From Arcobacter sp. (GTDB taxonomy: Bacteria > Campylobacterota > Campylobacteria > Campylobacterales > Arcobacteraceae): DNA of 64,000 nucleotides. Below, piece by piece: positions 28,806-39,022 of the stretch. How positions within the stretch are numbered: position 1 is the first letter of the stretch; each line of letters begins with the position of its first letter. The stretch is taken from NCBI GenBank assembly GCA_002869535.1, contig PKUK01000008.1, positions 602,351 through 666,350 of the forward strand, read 5' to 3'. Both the position numbers and the translations under genes were made by a program. The notes under the pieces are model-generated. The model ran no database searches. It saw only the letters and a program-made list of their open reading frames with translations, and was not told where the DNA came from.

Positions 28806-29868
28806 ATGAAAGAAAATCTAATGAAGAAATAATTCCTGCAGTTCCATCTTCTCGTAAAAATATTGAGTTAGATTTTAGATGTGCTAAACTCTCATTTGCA
28901 GATTTATTATAAGCCATATCAGCTCCAACATCACCCAAATAAAGTGCACCTATTCCAGTTTGTCCAAGGGCTATTAAATTCTCAGTGCCACTTTCATCTT
29001 TTGTCCAAATTCTCAAATCTTTAAATATTGAATCATTTTCATCAATCCAATTATTTCCATCACTATCATACTCACTCAACTCACAAAAGCCATCATTAGA
29101 TGAAGGTCCAAAAAGTTCACTTCCATCATCTATTGTTCCATTTTGATTTTTATCTAATACTAAAAAACCATTTCCATCTTTTAAAAGTGGTAGTTCTTTT
29201 TCAGTTCCATCACTATTGATATCAAAATTAAAACACATAGTGTCACTTAGACTATCAAAAGCACTTGCTTCACAATCATATTGAATAACAAGTGGGTCTA
29301 AAAAATGTGTCTCTTCAAAAACTAGTTTTTCACTATGTTTTTCATAAAATTCTCTTGTGTAAGATAAGTCTAAATCGATATTAATATCTTTATTATCTTT
29401 AGTTTTTATAGTTGCTTGTGTATTAAACTCAATTGAATCACTTCTACTATATTCATAACTTCTCTCAATTGATATTTTATTTTTTATAAGCATCTTTTGG
29501 GCATCAAAAGCTGGTTCGTTTTCTTGGCATTTAATATCTTTTAAACTAGCCATTTTATCATTTTCTTTTCCGCCAAAAAAGCTTGCAAGTATCATCTCTA
29601 AAATCATTCTTTCAATCTCTTCGTAGGGACTCAAAAAATTACCACTCTTAGAAACATCATTTGCACTTTCTACTTCATTGTCATTTGTTGCCATATTTTT
29701 ATCTGTATGTTCTTTTTTATATCCATCAGATTCTAATTTTTGTGTATCTTCGTTTACATTCATAAAACCTAATACTTCATGGCTAAAATCTACTTGAGAT
29801 TGTGTAATCATCTCAAAAGAGCTTTTCGTTTGTGAACTAATTTTCACATTTGACGATTCTATTATCAT
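28804..29868 (-). CDS. Hypothetical protein with EF-hand-like Asp/Asn-rich repeats
   Basis: The 354-residue protein has no signal peptide or membrane helix. The N-terminal third is polar and low in conservation. The C-terminal half holds calcium-loop-like segments: FDINSDGTEKEL, LDKNQNGTIDDGSE and YDSDGNNWIDENDS. These resemble the dockerin/EF-hand motifs of secreted Ca-binding proteins, and VLDKNQNGTIDDGSELFGP is common in large uncharacterised proteins of Campylobacterota and other Proteobacteria. Export, if it occurs, would need a C-terminal type I signal; function unknown. Its gene is convergent to the ABC ATPase and separated by a terminator. Confidence 0.7.
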   Translation of the reverse strand: MIIESSNVKISSQTKSSFEMITQSQVDFSHEVLGFMNVNEDTQKLESDGYKKEHTDKNMATNDNEVESANDVSKSGNFLSPYEEIERMILEMILASFFGGKENDKMASLKDIKCQENEPAFDAQKMLIKNKISIERSYEYSRSDSIEFNTQATIKTKDNKDINIDLDLSYTREFYEKHSEKLVFEETHFLDPLVIQYDCEASAFDSLSDTMCFNFDINSDGTEKELPLLKDGNGFLVLDKNQNGTIDDGSELFGPSSNDGFCELSEYDSDGNNWIDENDSIFKDLRIWTKDESGTENLIALGQTGIGALYLGDVGADMAYNKSANESLAHLKSNSIFLREDGTAGIISSLDFLS

Positions 29869-30015
29869 AATAACTCCTTTTTTAATTAGTTATTATCAAT
29901 GATAGTATTTTTTTTTAATAAAGAGAATAGAAAAAGTGTCAAAATAATAAATAATATTATTTATTATTTTGTTTTTTAGTTAATATAAAGAAATGAAGAA
30001 GCAGTTTTTATATCA

Positions 30016-30978
30016 TTATCCACCAGTTTCATAAAAAGCCCGTGCTGAAACCTCAGGGTTTTCAGACCATTTGTTCTTTTCTGGCTTATTTAATAGTACA
30101 TCATTTAAAATTGCAGCTGCTTTGTCTATGTCATTATTTTGAATAGCCTCTTTTATACTTTGAGAATCTTCAAAATATAAACAAGGGATTAAAACTCCAC
30201 TTGCAGTTAGTCTTATACGATTGCATGTAGCACAAAAATCATCTTTATGAGGTTCAATTATCCCAAATACATAACCATCTTCCATAATATAATCCTGTGA
30301 TGGAGAGCTACCACTTCTCTCAAGTTTTTTAAAACTATATTTTGCTTTTAAGATATTTTGTATTTGAATTGAGTTATACCCCTTTGCACCATCTTTTGCA
30401 TGGTCATTTTCCATGAATTCGATAAATCTTATGGGATAACCTTTTGATTTACAAAACTCTACTAAATCACAAAGCTCGTTATCATTTATCCCTTGCATTG
30501 GTACGCAGTTTATTTTTATTTTAAGTCCTGCACTATGGGCTGCTTCAATACCTTTTAATACTGTAGGTAATACATCTTTTTGTGCAATTTTATGTGCAAC
30601 GTCTGGTATGAGGCTATCTAAAGATACATTTATTCTTTTAAGCCCTGCATCTGCTAGTTTTTGTGCTGATTTTGGTAGTAGATATCCATTTGTAGTAAGG
30701 GCCAAATCAATATCATCTTTATATTTAGATATCATCTCTATAAAGTTATCCAATCCTTCTCTTAAAAGCGGTTCTCCACCTGTAATCCTTACTTTTTTCA
30801 CACCTCTATCAATACATACTTTGATAAATTTGAATAAATATTCATAAGAGAGAAGTTCTTCTTTAGGTACCCAAGAAAATGGTTTTTCTGGCATACAATA
30901 TTGACATCTAAAGTTGCATCTTTCAGTTACAGAGACTCTTAAATAATCAACTACTCTACCATGTCCATCTTTTAACAT
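30016..30978 (-). CDS. moaA: GTP 3',8-cyclase MoaA (molybdenum cofactor synthesis)
   Basis: The 320-residue radical SAM enzyme converts GTP to 3',8-cyclo-GTP, the first step of molybdopterin synthesis. The N-terminal cluster motif is [11 protein letters not shown] (C21, C25, C28), and the C-terminal cluster motif is [20 protein letters not shown]. It ends in the double glycine required for activity. I chose the ATG at 30978 (MLKDGHG) with AAGGTGA upstream over the in-frame ATG at 30999. Molybdopterin is required by NapA in this window. The gene stands alone on the minus strand. Confidence 0.93.
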   Translation of the reverse strand: MLKDGHGRVVDYLRVSVTERCNFRCQYCMPEKPFSWVPKEELLSYEYLFKFIKVCIDRGVKKVRITGGEPLLREGLDNFIEMISKYKDDIDLALTTNGYLLPKSAQKLADAGLKRINVSLDSLIPDVAHKIAQKDVLPTVLKGIEAAHSAGLKIKINCVPMQGINDNELCDLVEFCKSKGYPIRFIEFMENDHAKDGAKGYNSIQIQNILKAKYSFKKLERSGSSPSQDYIMEDGYVFGIIEPHKDDFCATCNRIRLTASGVLIPCLYFEDSQSIKEAIQNNDIDKAAAILNDVLLNKPEKNKWSENPEVSARAFYETGG

Positions 30979-31073
30979 AAAATCACCTTCAAGTGTCAAA
31001 AATTTGCCACTTAATATTAAATTGCGTTAGCTTATTATAAAATTCCTTAAACAAAAAGGATACAGGGAGTTTA

Positions 31074-31739
31074 GTGGATAAATTAAAGATTATTACTCAA
31101 TTGGACTTTTTTAATGAATTAACGCCAAGCCAGATAGAAGAGATATTTACAATATCTAATCTAATTACCTATCCTAAAGATTCAATTCTTTATTATGAAG
31201 ATGAAATAAAAGAAAATATTCTTTTTTTAGTTGAAGGACTTATAAAAATTTATAAGATCGATAAATTTGACAATGAAATATTTTTATATCATATATATAA
31301 AAACTCAATGATTTCTGAATTAACTTCAATAAATAAAAATAGTATCTATTGTTTTTCAAACGCAGAGTTTGTGGAAGACTCAATAGTCTTATCTATAAAT
31401 TTTGATAAATTTAAAGATATGTTTTTATCTAAAAATATCTTATCATATAAATTAATTGAGACCTTACTAGAAAAAACCCATCAACTACAGTGTATTGTAA
31501 ATCGTGAGTTAGTATTTGATGCCACCGCAAAAGTAGCCTTTATGATTTATAATGACATTCAAATGTTTAATAAACTCAAAAGACAAGAGGTATCATTTAT
31601 GTTGCACATTCAACCAGAGACACTTTCTAGAGTTTTGAAAAGATTGACAAGAAATGGTGCTATTGATGTTGATAAAGGTGAAGTAATCATCTTAAATAAA
31701 AATCAATTGGAATCAACCTTTAAAGGAGTTGGCATTTGA
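31074..31739 (+). CDS. Crp/Fnr-family regulator, candidate denitrification regulator
   Basis: The 221-residue protein has an N-terminal cyclic-nucleotide-type beta-roll and a C-terminal HTH with QPETLSRVLKRL. This matches the Fnr recognition helix (E-x-x-S-R), which reads TTGAT half-sites. The N-terminal cysteines of Fnr's 4Fe-4S cluster are absent, so it is more like NnrR/Dnr/NssR than Fnr. The start is GTG at 31074 with a GGGAG ribosome site. It overlaps the NarX-like gene by 4 nt and precedes nosZ. That suggests it senses NO, nitrite or nitrate status, which is inference. Confidence 0.83.
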   Translation: MDKLKIITQLDFFNELTPSQIEEIFTISNLITYPKDSILYYEDEIKENILFLVEGLIKIYKIDKFDNEIFLYHIYKNSMISELTSINKNSIYCFSNAEFVEDSIVLSINFDKFKDMFLSKNILSYKLIETLLEKTHQLQCIVNRELVFDATAKVAFMIYNDIQMFNKLKRQEVSFMLHIQPETLSRVLKRLTRNGAIDVDKGEVIILNKNQLESTFKGVGI

Positions 31740-32731
31740 AAACAAATAAAATAAGTACAAAAATAAAAACATTAGGTGCCTTATTCATAATATTAATGGC
31801 AGTCATTATTTTTACGACTGTATATTTAAATAATAAAAATAAAAAAGATGCCTTGGTAATTAATATAGTTGGTAAAGAGAGAATGCTAACACAAAAAATC
31901 TCTAAAAATATTTTTTACCTTTATTACAGTGAAAAAACAAATTTTTCAGAACTAAATAGTGCTAGTGAAGAGTTTATTCAAGGATTAGACTCTTTAAAAA
32001 ATGGTAATAAATTAACAGGGATAGAACCTGTGCCAAATGATAAAATTGGACAACAACTCTATAAAGTAGAAATTTTATGGAAAGACTTTTTTGACAATGT
32101 AACTAGCTTTAAAAAACTGCAAATAAAAAATGATGAAGAGAGCGAAAAGTTATTAAAAACAGTAGTTGAAACAATCTATAATACAAATAACAACTTATTA
32201 AATGAAGTTGATGAGTTAGTGACTTTATATACTTTACATGCAGAAGATAAAACTGTTTTAATTAAAAACTTCCAATATTTAGCTGCAGTACTTATTCTTT
32301 TACTTATATTTTATGCTTTTACACAACTTAAAGGTATTGAAGAAAATGCTAACAAATTTTTAGAATTTTAAAAAAAAATAGCCAATGAAAAGAATGAACA
32401 ATTAGAAACTCTATCAATAGATGTAAATGAAAAAGAGATTTTAGAAGTAACGGATACTTTTAATTGCTTTATTAATAAAATCAATTCGGCTATGAATGAA
32501 TCTGCTGTTGCAATGGAACACTCTAAAAATGCAAGTTCAAAACTAGAAGAAATAACTAATGAATTCGATAATGTAATCAATGATCTAAAAAACCGAACAG
32601 ATATCGGTAATCAATTAAACAAAAGTGAGGATATGGTTATTGAGTCAACAGAAGATTTAATTAACTCAACTAAAAAACTTCAAGACCTAAAAGAAGAACT
32701 AGACAAAATACTTCATACTTGTAAACTTTAA
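31736..32731 (+). pseudogene. NarX/PilJ-type nitrate-sensor-like membrane protein with in-frame TAA
   Basis: The frame has 331 codons starting at TTG (31736, AAAGGAG 7 nt upstream). It has a first helix at about residues 11-29. A PilJ/NarX-type periplasmic domain contains NIVGKERMLTQKISKNIFYL, similar to the nitrate-binding P-box of NarX and NarQ (G-x-x-R-M-L-x-Q). A second helix (YLAAVLILLLIFYAF) follows, then a coiled-coil cytoplasmic tail. No kinase or chemoreceptor hairpin is present. TAA at 32369-32371, after FLEF, is followed in frame by KKIANEKNEQL and 120 more codons. It cuts the protein just past the second helix. It is coupled to the Crp/Fnr gene, so the pair may form a nitrate-sensing unit. 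Confidence 0.7.
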
Positions 32732-32732
32732 T

Positions 32733-32757
32733 AATCAAAGGATTTTCTCCTTTGATT
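32733..32757 (+). terminator. Terminator after the NarX-like gene
   Basis: AATCAAAGGA, loop TTTTC, TCCTTTGATT followed by TT: 10-bp perfect arms, two bases after the stop codon region. It isolates the Crp/NarX-like pair from nosZ. Confidence 0.85.
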
Positions 32758-32811
32758 TTAAACATTACTTTTTCAAAAAAATTATAAACTTTCTTCAAAA
32801 AAATCATATTA

Positions 32812-32852
32812 TTGATATATATCAATAAATTAAAATTCCTAATAGTTATAAT
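32812..32852 (+). promoter_or_regulatory. nosZ promoter with Fnr/NnrR-type box
   Basis: TTGATATATATCAA (32812-32825) is a perfect Fnr-type site. TATAAT at 32847-32852 is a perfect -10 box. The predicted start near 32859 puts the site centre at about -40.5, the class II activation position. A near-tandem AATGCTATGT repeat lies at 32850 and 32861. The leader to the nosZ ATG would be about 158 nt; no gene is seen in it. Confidence 0.75.
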
Positions 32853-33016
32853 GCTATGTAAATGCTATGTTATAGTTTAATAAATATATTGAACGCATCT
32901 AGTTAATTATGCATTTTATGCTTTATTTTTATTTATTCAGTAAATAAAAGTTTATGGATTAGTTTTTGGTGGTGCTTAAACTATAGTGTTACTAATTAGT
33001 ATAAAAGGGAGAAGAA

Positions 33017-35611
33017 ATGAAAAATCTTAATAGAGTCACTTCGCTATTAATAGGAAGTGCTTTAGCTGCAACAGTTTCAATCGCAAATGACAGTACTCTT
33101 CAAAAAGTTATGAAAGATAGGTGATTGAATGAACAAGATGTTATTCGAGCTGCTAAAACTTATAACCCAACAGGAGTAAAAGATGACTATGTCATATTTT
33201 CATCAGGTGGACAATCTGGACAAGTGATTGTCTATGGTGTTCCATCAATGAGAATTCTTAAATATATTGGTGTGTTTACACCAGAGCCTTGGCAAGGGTA
33301 TGGTTATGATAAAGACTCATTAGCTATTCTTAGACAAGGGGATGTAAGAGGAACAGAAATTAACTGGGGCGATACACATCACCCTGCACTTTCTGAAAAA
33401 GATGGTAAATATGATGGTAGATGGTTAGCTATTAATGATAAAGCAAATCCAAGAATTGCTATCATTGATTTAGCTGACTTTGAAACAAAACAAATTGTTC
33501 CAAATCCAGTATTTAAATCAAATCATGGGGGAGCATTCTTTACTCCAAATTCTGAATATATTATAGAAGCATCACAATATGCTGCTCCTTATGATAATAA
33601 CTATCACGCAATTGACGACTACAAAGAGTCTTACAGAGGTGGTGTTACAATGTGGAAATTCGATGATAAAATTGGTCGAATTCTTCCAAAAAATTCATTT
33701 ACTATTGAAATGCCTCCATATCATCAAGATTTAAGTGATGCCGGAAAAGGTGTAAGTTATGGATGGGGATTTACGAACTAATTTAATACAGAAATGTATA
33801 CAGGTGGCATCGAAGTTGGTAATCCACCAAATGAAGCTGGTATGTCAAGAAATGATACGGATTTTCTACATGTATATAACTGGGAAAAACTTGCAGAAAT
33901 TGCAAAAGATCCTAAAAATGTAAAAGTTATTAATGGTCATAATATTATACCTATTGAAGTTGCAGTAAAAAATAATGCACTTTTCTTAATTCCTGAACCA
34001 AAATCACCACATGGTGTTGATGTTTCTCCAGATGGTAAATACTTGATTGTTTGTGGAAAATTAGATACACATGCTTCTGTTTATTCTTTTGAAAAAATTA
34101 AAAAACAAATAGATAATAAAGAGTTTATTGATAAAGACCCATATGGTATTCCTATTTTAGATATGAAAAAATCTTTACATGGACAAGTTGAACTGGGACT
34201 TGGGCCTTTGCATACGCAATACTCACCTGTTGATGGACAAGTGTATACATCATTGTATGTTGACTCACAAGTTGTTAAATGGGATTATAAAAATTTAAAA
34301 ATATTAGATAAAGAAAATGTACACTATAACATTGGACATTTAGCTGGTATGGAAGGTAAAACTTCTGACCCTCAAGGTAAATATATTATTGCATTAAACA
34401 AATTATCTATTGATAGATTTCAAAATGTTGGTCCACTACATCCACAAAACCATCAATTAATTGATATATCTGGTAAGACAATGGATTTATTAGTGGATAT
34501 GCCTTTACCTTTAGGAGAGCCTCACCAAGCAGTTGGAATTAGAGCTTCAAAACTTCACCCACATATTAGATATACGATGGGTACAAATACAAAAACTGGT
34601 AAAGAGCACATTGGTAAAACTTTAGCGGGACAAGAAAGAATAGTAAGAGATGGGAAAAATGTAACAGTATATTCTACATTAGTAAGATCTCATATTAACC
34701 CTGAAAGAATAACAGTTAATAAAGGGGATAAAGTTACCATTCACATGACTAACTTAGAAAGAGCCCAAGATGAAACTCATGGGTTTACAGTTGGTGGATT
34801 TGATCAACATGCCTCACTAGAGCCAGGAGAAACTACAACAATTGAATTTATTGCTGATAGAGAAGGTGTTTTCCCTTACTATTGTACTGAATTCTGTTCA
34901 GCTCTTCATTTAGAAATGATGGGTTATTTAATGGTAAAAGATCCTAACAAAAAATATGTTAGTGCAAATAAAATGAAAATAGAAGCAATGAGTCCAGCTG
35001 AATTAAAAGCTGAATATGACAAAGTTGTTGCGGTAAATGCAGCAACAGATTCAGTTATTCAAAGTGTTGTTGCCTTCTTAAAAGCTAACGGCTTTGATAA
35101 ACATAAAGTTGTTGCTGACTTAGTAACAGATGCATTTGACCAATATGGGCAAATTCCTGATGAAAAGAAAAAAGCTAATGCTGCCTTTAAAGCTGGTGAT
35201 GTAGAAAAAGCGATTTTACATGAAGGTATGATTTGGCAATTGATGGTTAAAACAGCTGATGTTGGAATTAGAGCTAAAGATGCATTAGTGCGAAAAATAG
35301 CTACAGAACAATCTGCTGCTGCTGCTAGAGGTGAAAAAGCATTTGCAGAAGGTGGATGTAATGGTTGTCACGTTATTGGAAAAGTATCTTCAGGTCCTGA
35401 TTTAACGGGTGTTTTATCTAGACATGAAAATGCAGAAAAATGGGTAAGTGAATTTATTTTAGATCCAGAAGCTAAATACAAAGAACCTTACATAAAAGCA
35501 ATGATTGATTACTTTAATTTAAAAATGCCTAATCAAGAAATGAGTGAGAAAGAGACTGAAGATATTATTGAATATCTAAAATGGGTAGATGATAACGCTA
35601 ATCTATTCTAA
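33017..35611 (+). pseudogene. nosZ: Nitrous-oxide reductase NosZ (clade II, cytochrome c fused) with two in-frame stops
   Basis: The frame has 864 codons and encodes the periplasmic enzyme that reduces N2O to N2. It has a Sec-type signal peptide (ending near TVSIA-ND). CuZ histidine motifs are GDTHHP, SNHGG, PPYHQD, SPHGVD, GPLHTQY and GHLAGMEG. The CuA domain carries DETHGF and YYCTEFCSALHLEM. A C-terminal cytochrome c domain carries GGCNGCHVIG. TGA at 33122-33124 stands at the Gly of MKDR(G)LNEQD; TAA at 33779-33781 stands at the Ser of GFTN(S)FNTEM. Both are single-base changes in an otherwise conserved frame. Restarts after the first stop would lack the signal peptide. The ATG has GGGAGAAG upstream. 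Confidence 0.93.
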
Positions 35612-35616
35612 TCTTG

Positions 35617-35648
35617 ATAAAACAGAAGATTCATCTCTTCTGTTTTAT
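35617..35648 (+). terminator. Strong hairpin between nosZ and nosB
   Basis: ATAAAACAGAAGA and TCTTCTGTTTTAT are perfect 13-bp arms around TTCATC, six bases after the nosZ stop. It has only a short T-run within the arm. It may be a partial terminator or an mRNA 3'-end stabiliser that raises nosZ output over the downstream nos genes. Confidence 0.75.
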
Positions 35649-35755
35649 TGATAGCTGTCAATACAAATAATAACTATGATAGCTATAATTAATGTAGATG
35701 ATTTATTTAAACATTTTAGAGTGTTTTAGTAAGTTATCTAATAAAGGATTTATCT

Positions 35756-36532
35756 ATGCACACAAGTTTTAAAAAATCAAAAGTATTTGCTTTTTTAGCA
35801 CTATTTATCTTGACCATAAGTTTTACAATTCCTGTAGTATTTTTTCATGGTGCACTTAATAATATTCATAATAACAAAGAAGTATCAGCAATTTCAACAA
35901 CAATATGGAACTTATATTCACTAAATAAATATGTAAGTACAAATACACCAAAAGAGGCTTCAAATGATTTGAATAAAATGATTTAATCAGCTTCTGAAAT
36001 AGGTGCAGCTTCACTGCCAATTTGGTCAGTATCACTTGAAGCACCAAATTATCCAAAAGAAGCATTTCCTATGGGGATTCCCGTGTATTTTCATTTTGAT
36101 GGATTTACTGGAGAAGTACATGAAATGAATACAATTAATCACTATATTGGAATGGATCCAATGTGGAGAGGAGGACAATTTGAAAGAGAAATTGCTCCTT
36201 ATGCATTATTATCATTATGTTTAATTATGATTCTTTTTATTGCTTATAATAAAAAAATATTTTCATATTTTATGTTTATTCCTGTATCTCTACCATTCTT
36301 ATTTATAGCAGATTATGCTTATTGGCTATATTGGTTTGGACATAATTTACATGATTGGGGAGCTTTCAATATAAAACCTTTTATGCCAACAGTTTTTGGA
36401 GATGGTAAAGTTGCTCAATTTATCACGCACTCATATCCTGGTATTGGCTTTTATTTACTTGTAGCAATAAGTTTGTTAAGTCTTTTAGCATTATTATCAA
36501 GAAATAAAGCTATAAAAGAAAGTAGTTTATAA
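35756..36532 (+). pseudogene. nosB: NosB membrane protein with in-frame TAA
   Basis: The frame has 258 codons with about four helices: one N-terminal and three C-terminal. NosB occurs directly after nosZ in Wolinella-type nos clusters and is needed for N2O respiration in ways not yet defined. TAA at 35984-35986 follows NDLNKMI. The frame continues SASEIGAASLPIWSVSLEAP without a break to 36532, so the stop looks like one base change (GAA to TAA fits). A fragment from the ATG at 36071 would start inside the conserved periplasmic segment and lack the first helix. nosD starts 7 bp downstream. Confidence 0.82.
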
Positions 36533-36538
36533 GTAACT

Positions 36539-37756
36539 ATGATGAAAAAGTATTTAATGGCTATCCTATCAATATTATCATTTTCAAATGCAACTATCTT
36601 GCAAGATGCAATTAACAATGCGCAAGAGGGGGCTATTTTAAAACTTTCGGATGGTATTTATGAAGGGAATATAATAATTGATAAACCTTTAACTATTTTA
36701 GGTGTTGGAAAAAATGTACTAATAAGTGCAAAAGGAGAAGGTACTGTTATTACTATAAATAGTTCTTTTGTAACACTAAAAAACCTAAAAATTCAGAACT
36801 CTGGGGATAGACATGATAAATTAGATGCTGCAATTGTTATAAAAAAAGCTACTCAATGTGAAATATCAAATGTTGAAATTACAAACTCATTATTTGGGAT
36901 AGATTTACAACAAGTGAGTAATACCTTAATATCTAACAATTATATTCAATCAAAAAATTTAGAATTAGGATTAAGAGGTGATGGAATTAGGCTTTGGTAT
37001 AGTAATGATAACATCATAAAAAATAATCATTTATATAAATCAAGAGATATGGTTGTTTGGTATTCTCATGGAAATACAATAGAAGATAATAAAGGAGAAT
37101 ATGGTAGATATTCTCTTCATTTTATGTATGCGGGAAAAAATATAGTTAAAAATAATCATTATAAATTTAATTCAGTTGGGATATTTTTTATGTATTCAAA
37201 AGACACTATTGCTTCAAACAATATAGTACAAAGTTCTTTAGGTAACACAGGAATGGGCATTGGACTAAAAGAAGTTAGTGGTTTTACTCTTAAAAATAAT
37301 ACATTGCTTTACAATGCAAGAGGTATGTATATAGATAGATCTCCTTTTGATAAAGATAATAGAAATACTATTTCAAATAATAATATTCTTTATAATACAG
37401 AAGCTATGCACTTTCATTCAATATGTGAAGATAATGATATCAATAACAATCAAATAATAGGAAATATAGAAGATGTGGTAAATAATACAAGGGGTGGAAA
37501 AATTTATAATAATAATTGGAATAATAACTACTGGGATAACTACGAAGGATTTGATAAAAATCTAGATAATATTGGTGACAATTCTCACAAAATTTATAAA
37601 TATGCAGATAAATTATGGCTTAACTACCCAGAAGTAAAATACTTTTACGGATCACCTATAATTTCAATGTTGAATTTTCTTGCAAAACTTGCACCCTTTA
37701 CACAGCCGCTATTTTTAGTAGAAGATAAACAACCTATAATGTTTAGTGGAGAATAA
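36539..37756 (+). CDS. nosD: NosD periplasmic copper-site maturation protein
   Basis: The 405-residue protein has a signal peptide (MMKKYLMAILSILSFSNA). It folds as a right-handed beta-helix of parallel NosD/carbohydrate-binding repeats, recognisable as recurrent N-N-x-I/L steps such as SNDNIIKNNHLYKSRDMVVWYS. With NosF and NosY it forms the ABC machine that assembles the CuZ site of NosZ. Two adjacent ATGs (36539, 36542) are possible starts. It overlaps nothing and ends one base before nosG. Confidence 0.93.
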   Translation: MMKKYLMAILSILSFSNATILQDAINNAQEGAILKLSDGIYEGNIIIDKPLTILGVGKNVLISAKGEGTVITINSSFVTLKNLKIQNSGDRHDKLDAAIVIKKATQCEISNVEITNSLFGIDLQQVSNTLISNNYIQSKNLELGLRGDGIRLWYSNDNIIKNNHLYKSRDMVVWYSHGNTIEDNKGEYGRYSLHFMYAGKNIVKNNHYKFNSVGIFFMYSKDTIASNNIVQSSLGNTGMGIGLKEVSGFTLKNNTLLYNARGMYIDRSPFDKDNRNTISNNNILYNTEAMHFHSICEDNDINNNQIIGNIEDVVNNTRGGKIYNNNWNNNYWDNYEGFDKNLDNIGDNSHKIYKYADKLWLNYPEVKYFYGSPIISMLNFLAKLAPFTQPLFLVEDKQPIMFSGE

Positions 37757-37757
37757 A

Positions 37758-38477
37758 ATGGAACAAAAAAGAAGAGAATTTATACAGTTTTCAACACTAG
37801 GAATATTAGGATTAGTATTAGCAGGTGGTGTTGCAGGTGTACCTTATTTAAAAGCAAAAACATTAAGAGTTAGACCACCTGGAGCTCTAGATGAAGATGA
37901 TTTTTTAGCCCTATGTATTAAATGTGGTCAATGCTTACAAGTTTGCCCATATCATAGTATTGAACTTGATTCATTATTTACAGGGCATGGTATAGGAACA
38001 CCATACATAGATACCTTAAATCGAGCTTGTTATTTATGTACAGCTCTTCCTTGTGTTTTAGCTTGTCCCTCAGGAGCATTAGACCATAATGTTTCTAAAC
38101 CTGAAGATTTAAAACCAATGGGAATAGGAGTATTAGAAAACCCTAATAAATGCATTGCCATTTCAAAAGAAATGGTTGAAAAAAAACATATTCAAAAAAT
38201 ATATTCACATCCTCATTCAAATGAACAAGAGAATGAAGTGTTAGAAAAACTTGAAACTTTTGTTGGGAAAGGCTGCACAATTTGTGCAGATATGTGTCCT
38301 TATCCCAATGCCATCGAAGCAATTGAAATGGTTAGTGATAGTTCTGGTGGATTTCGACCACAGTTTAATGAAAAGTGTATAGGGTGTGGAGTTTGTGAAG
38401 AATTGTGTCCTACAAATGCAATTACTATTAAAGCTCGTTTAACATACGATGATTATTATATAAAAGGTAAAAAATAA
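37758..38477 (+). CDS. nosG: NosG ferredoxin-type electron-transfer protein
   Basis: The 239-residue protein has a twin-arginine-like N-terminus (KRREFIQFSTLGILGLVLAGG), so it is probably exported folded. Four CxxCxxCxxxC clusters follow: CIKCGQCLQVCP, CYLCTALPCVLAC, CTICADMCPYP and CIGCGVCEELCP. It resembles NapG and is thought to pass electrons from menaquinol via NosH towards NosZ. ATG 37758 follows GGAG in the end of nosD; the GTG at 37746 is an unlikely start. It overlaps nosC1 by one base (TAATG). Confidence 0.92.
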   Translation: MEQKRREFIQFSTLGILGLVLAGGVAGVPYLKAKTLRVRPPGALDEDDFLALCIKCGQCLQVCPYHSIELDSLFTGHGIGTPYIDTLNRACYLCTALPCVLACPSGALDHNVSKPEDLKPMGIGVLENPNKCIAISKEMVEKKHIQKIYSHPHSNEQENEVLEKLETFVGKGCTICADMCPYPNAIEAIEMVSDSSGGFRPQFNEKCIGCGVCEELCPTNAITIKARLTYDDYYIKGKK

Positions 38478-39022
38478 TGAAATTAAAAATTATAAGTTTA
38501 ACAATAAGTTCTTTGCTTTTTTTAACAGCATGTTCTGATAAAAAAGAAGAAGAAAGAGAAGTAACACCTTCTGTTGCTGGAAAAATTGAAGTTTCACAAA
38601 AGAATGATATTTATGAAAAGAAAGTGGAAGAAAAAGAGGCTCAAAAAGATAGATCTTATTACTACTCTTACAATAAAGAAAAAGTCGAAGAGAAAGAAAA
38701 AACAGCAATAGATGCAAATATAAGAGTACGATCTCCCTATGAAAGAGTTGAAATTTAAATGTTAGTTGGTAAATTAAGTAAAGAGTTTATTGTGAAATGT
38801 TCTGCATGTCATAATGATTATGCAAATGGAATTATTGGTCCTTCTCTTTTAAATAAAGATGAAAATTTCATTTATGAGTCAATAAATTCTTTTAAAAAAG
38901 ATGCTAATAAAAATGTTCTAATGAGCCAATTAGTAAAACAGATGCCAGAAGAAGAGATAAAAAAATTAGCAAAAGAAATTTCAAATTTCAATATGCAAAT
39001 ACAAGAATTAAAGGCTAAATAA
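38477..39022 (+). pseudogene. nosC1: NosC1 monohaem cytochrome c lipoprotein with in-frame TAA
   Basis: The frame has 181 codons. It begins with a lipoprotein signal (SLLFLTACSDKKEE), then a charged spacer, then a cytochrome c domain with CSACHNDYANGIIGPSL. TAA at 38756-38758 follows YERVEI, and the next codons, MLVGKLSKEFIVKC, are in the same frame with no spacing. The distal half has haem but no export signal, and the proximal half has an export signal but no haem. They are therefore one gene split by a stop. NosC1 and NosC2 are expected to carry electrons from NosGH to NosZ in the periplasm. It overlaps nosC2 by one base. Confidence 0.82.

Noticed and set aside
29880-29905. Fur-like TTATTATCAATGATAGTA before the EF-hand-like gene
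   Set aside because: The symmetry is short and the match to the 19-bp consensus is poor in this AT-rich background.
33125-33781. An independent protein starting at TTG 33125
   Set aside because: It has no ribosome site or signal peptide, and the sequence is internal NosZ.
38759-39022. A stand-alone small cytochrome gene after the lipoprotein frame
   Set aside because: It is in the same frame with zero spacing and lacks any export signal. The two frames are one nosC1 split by a stop.
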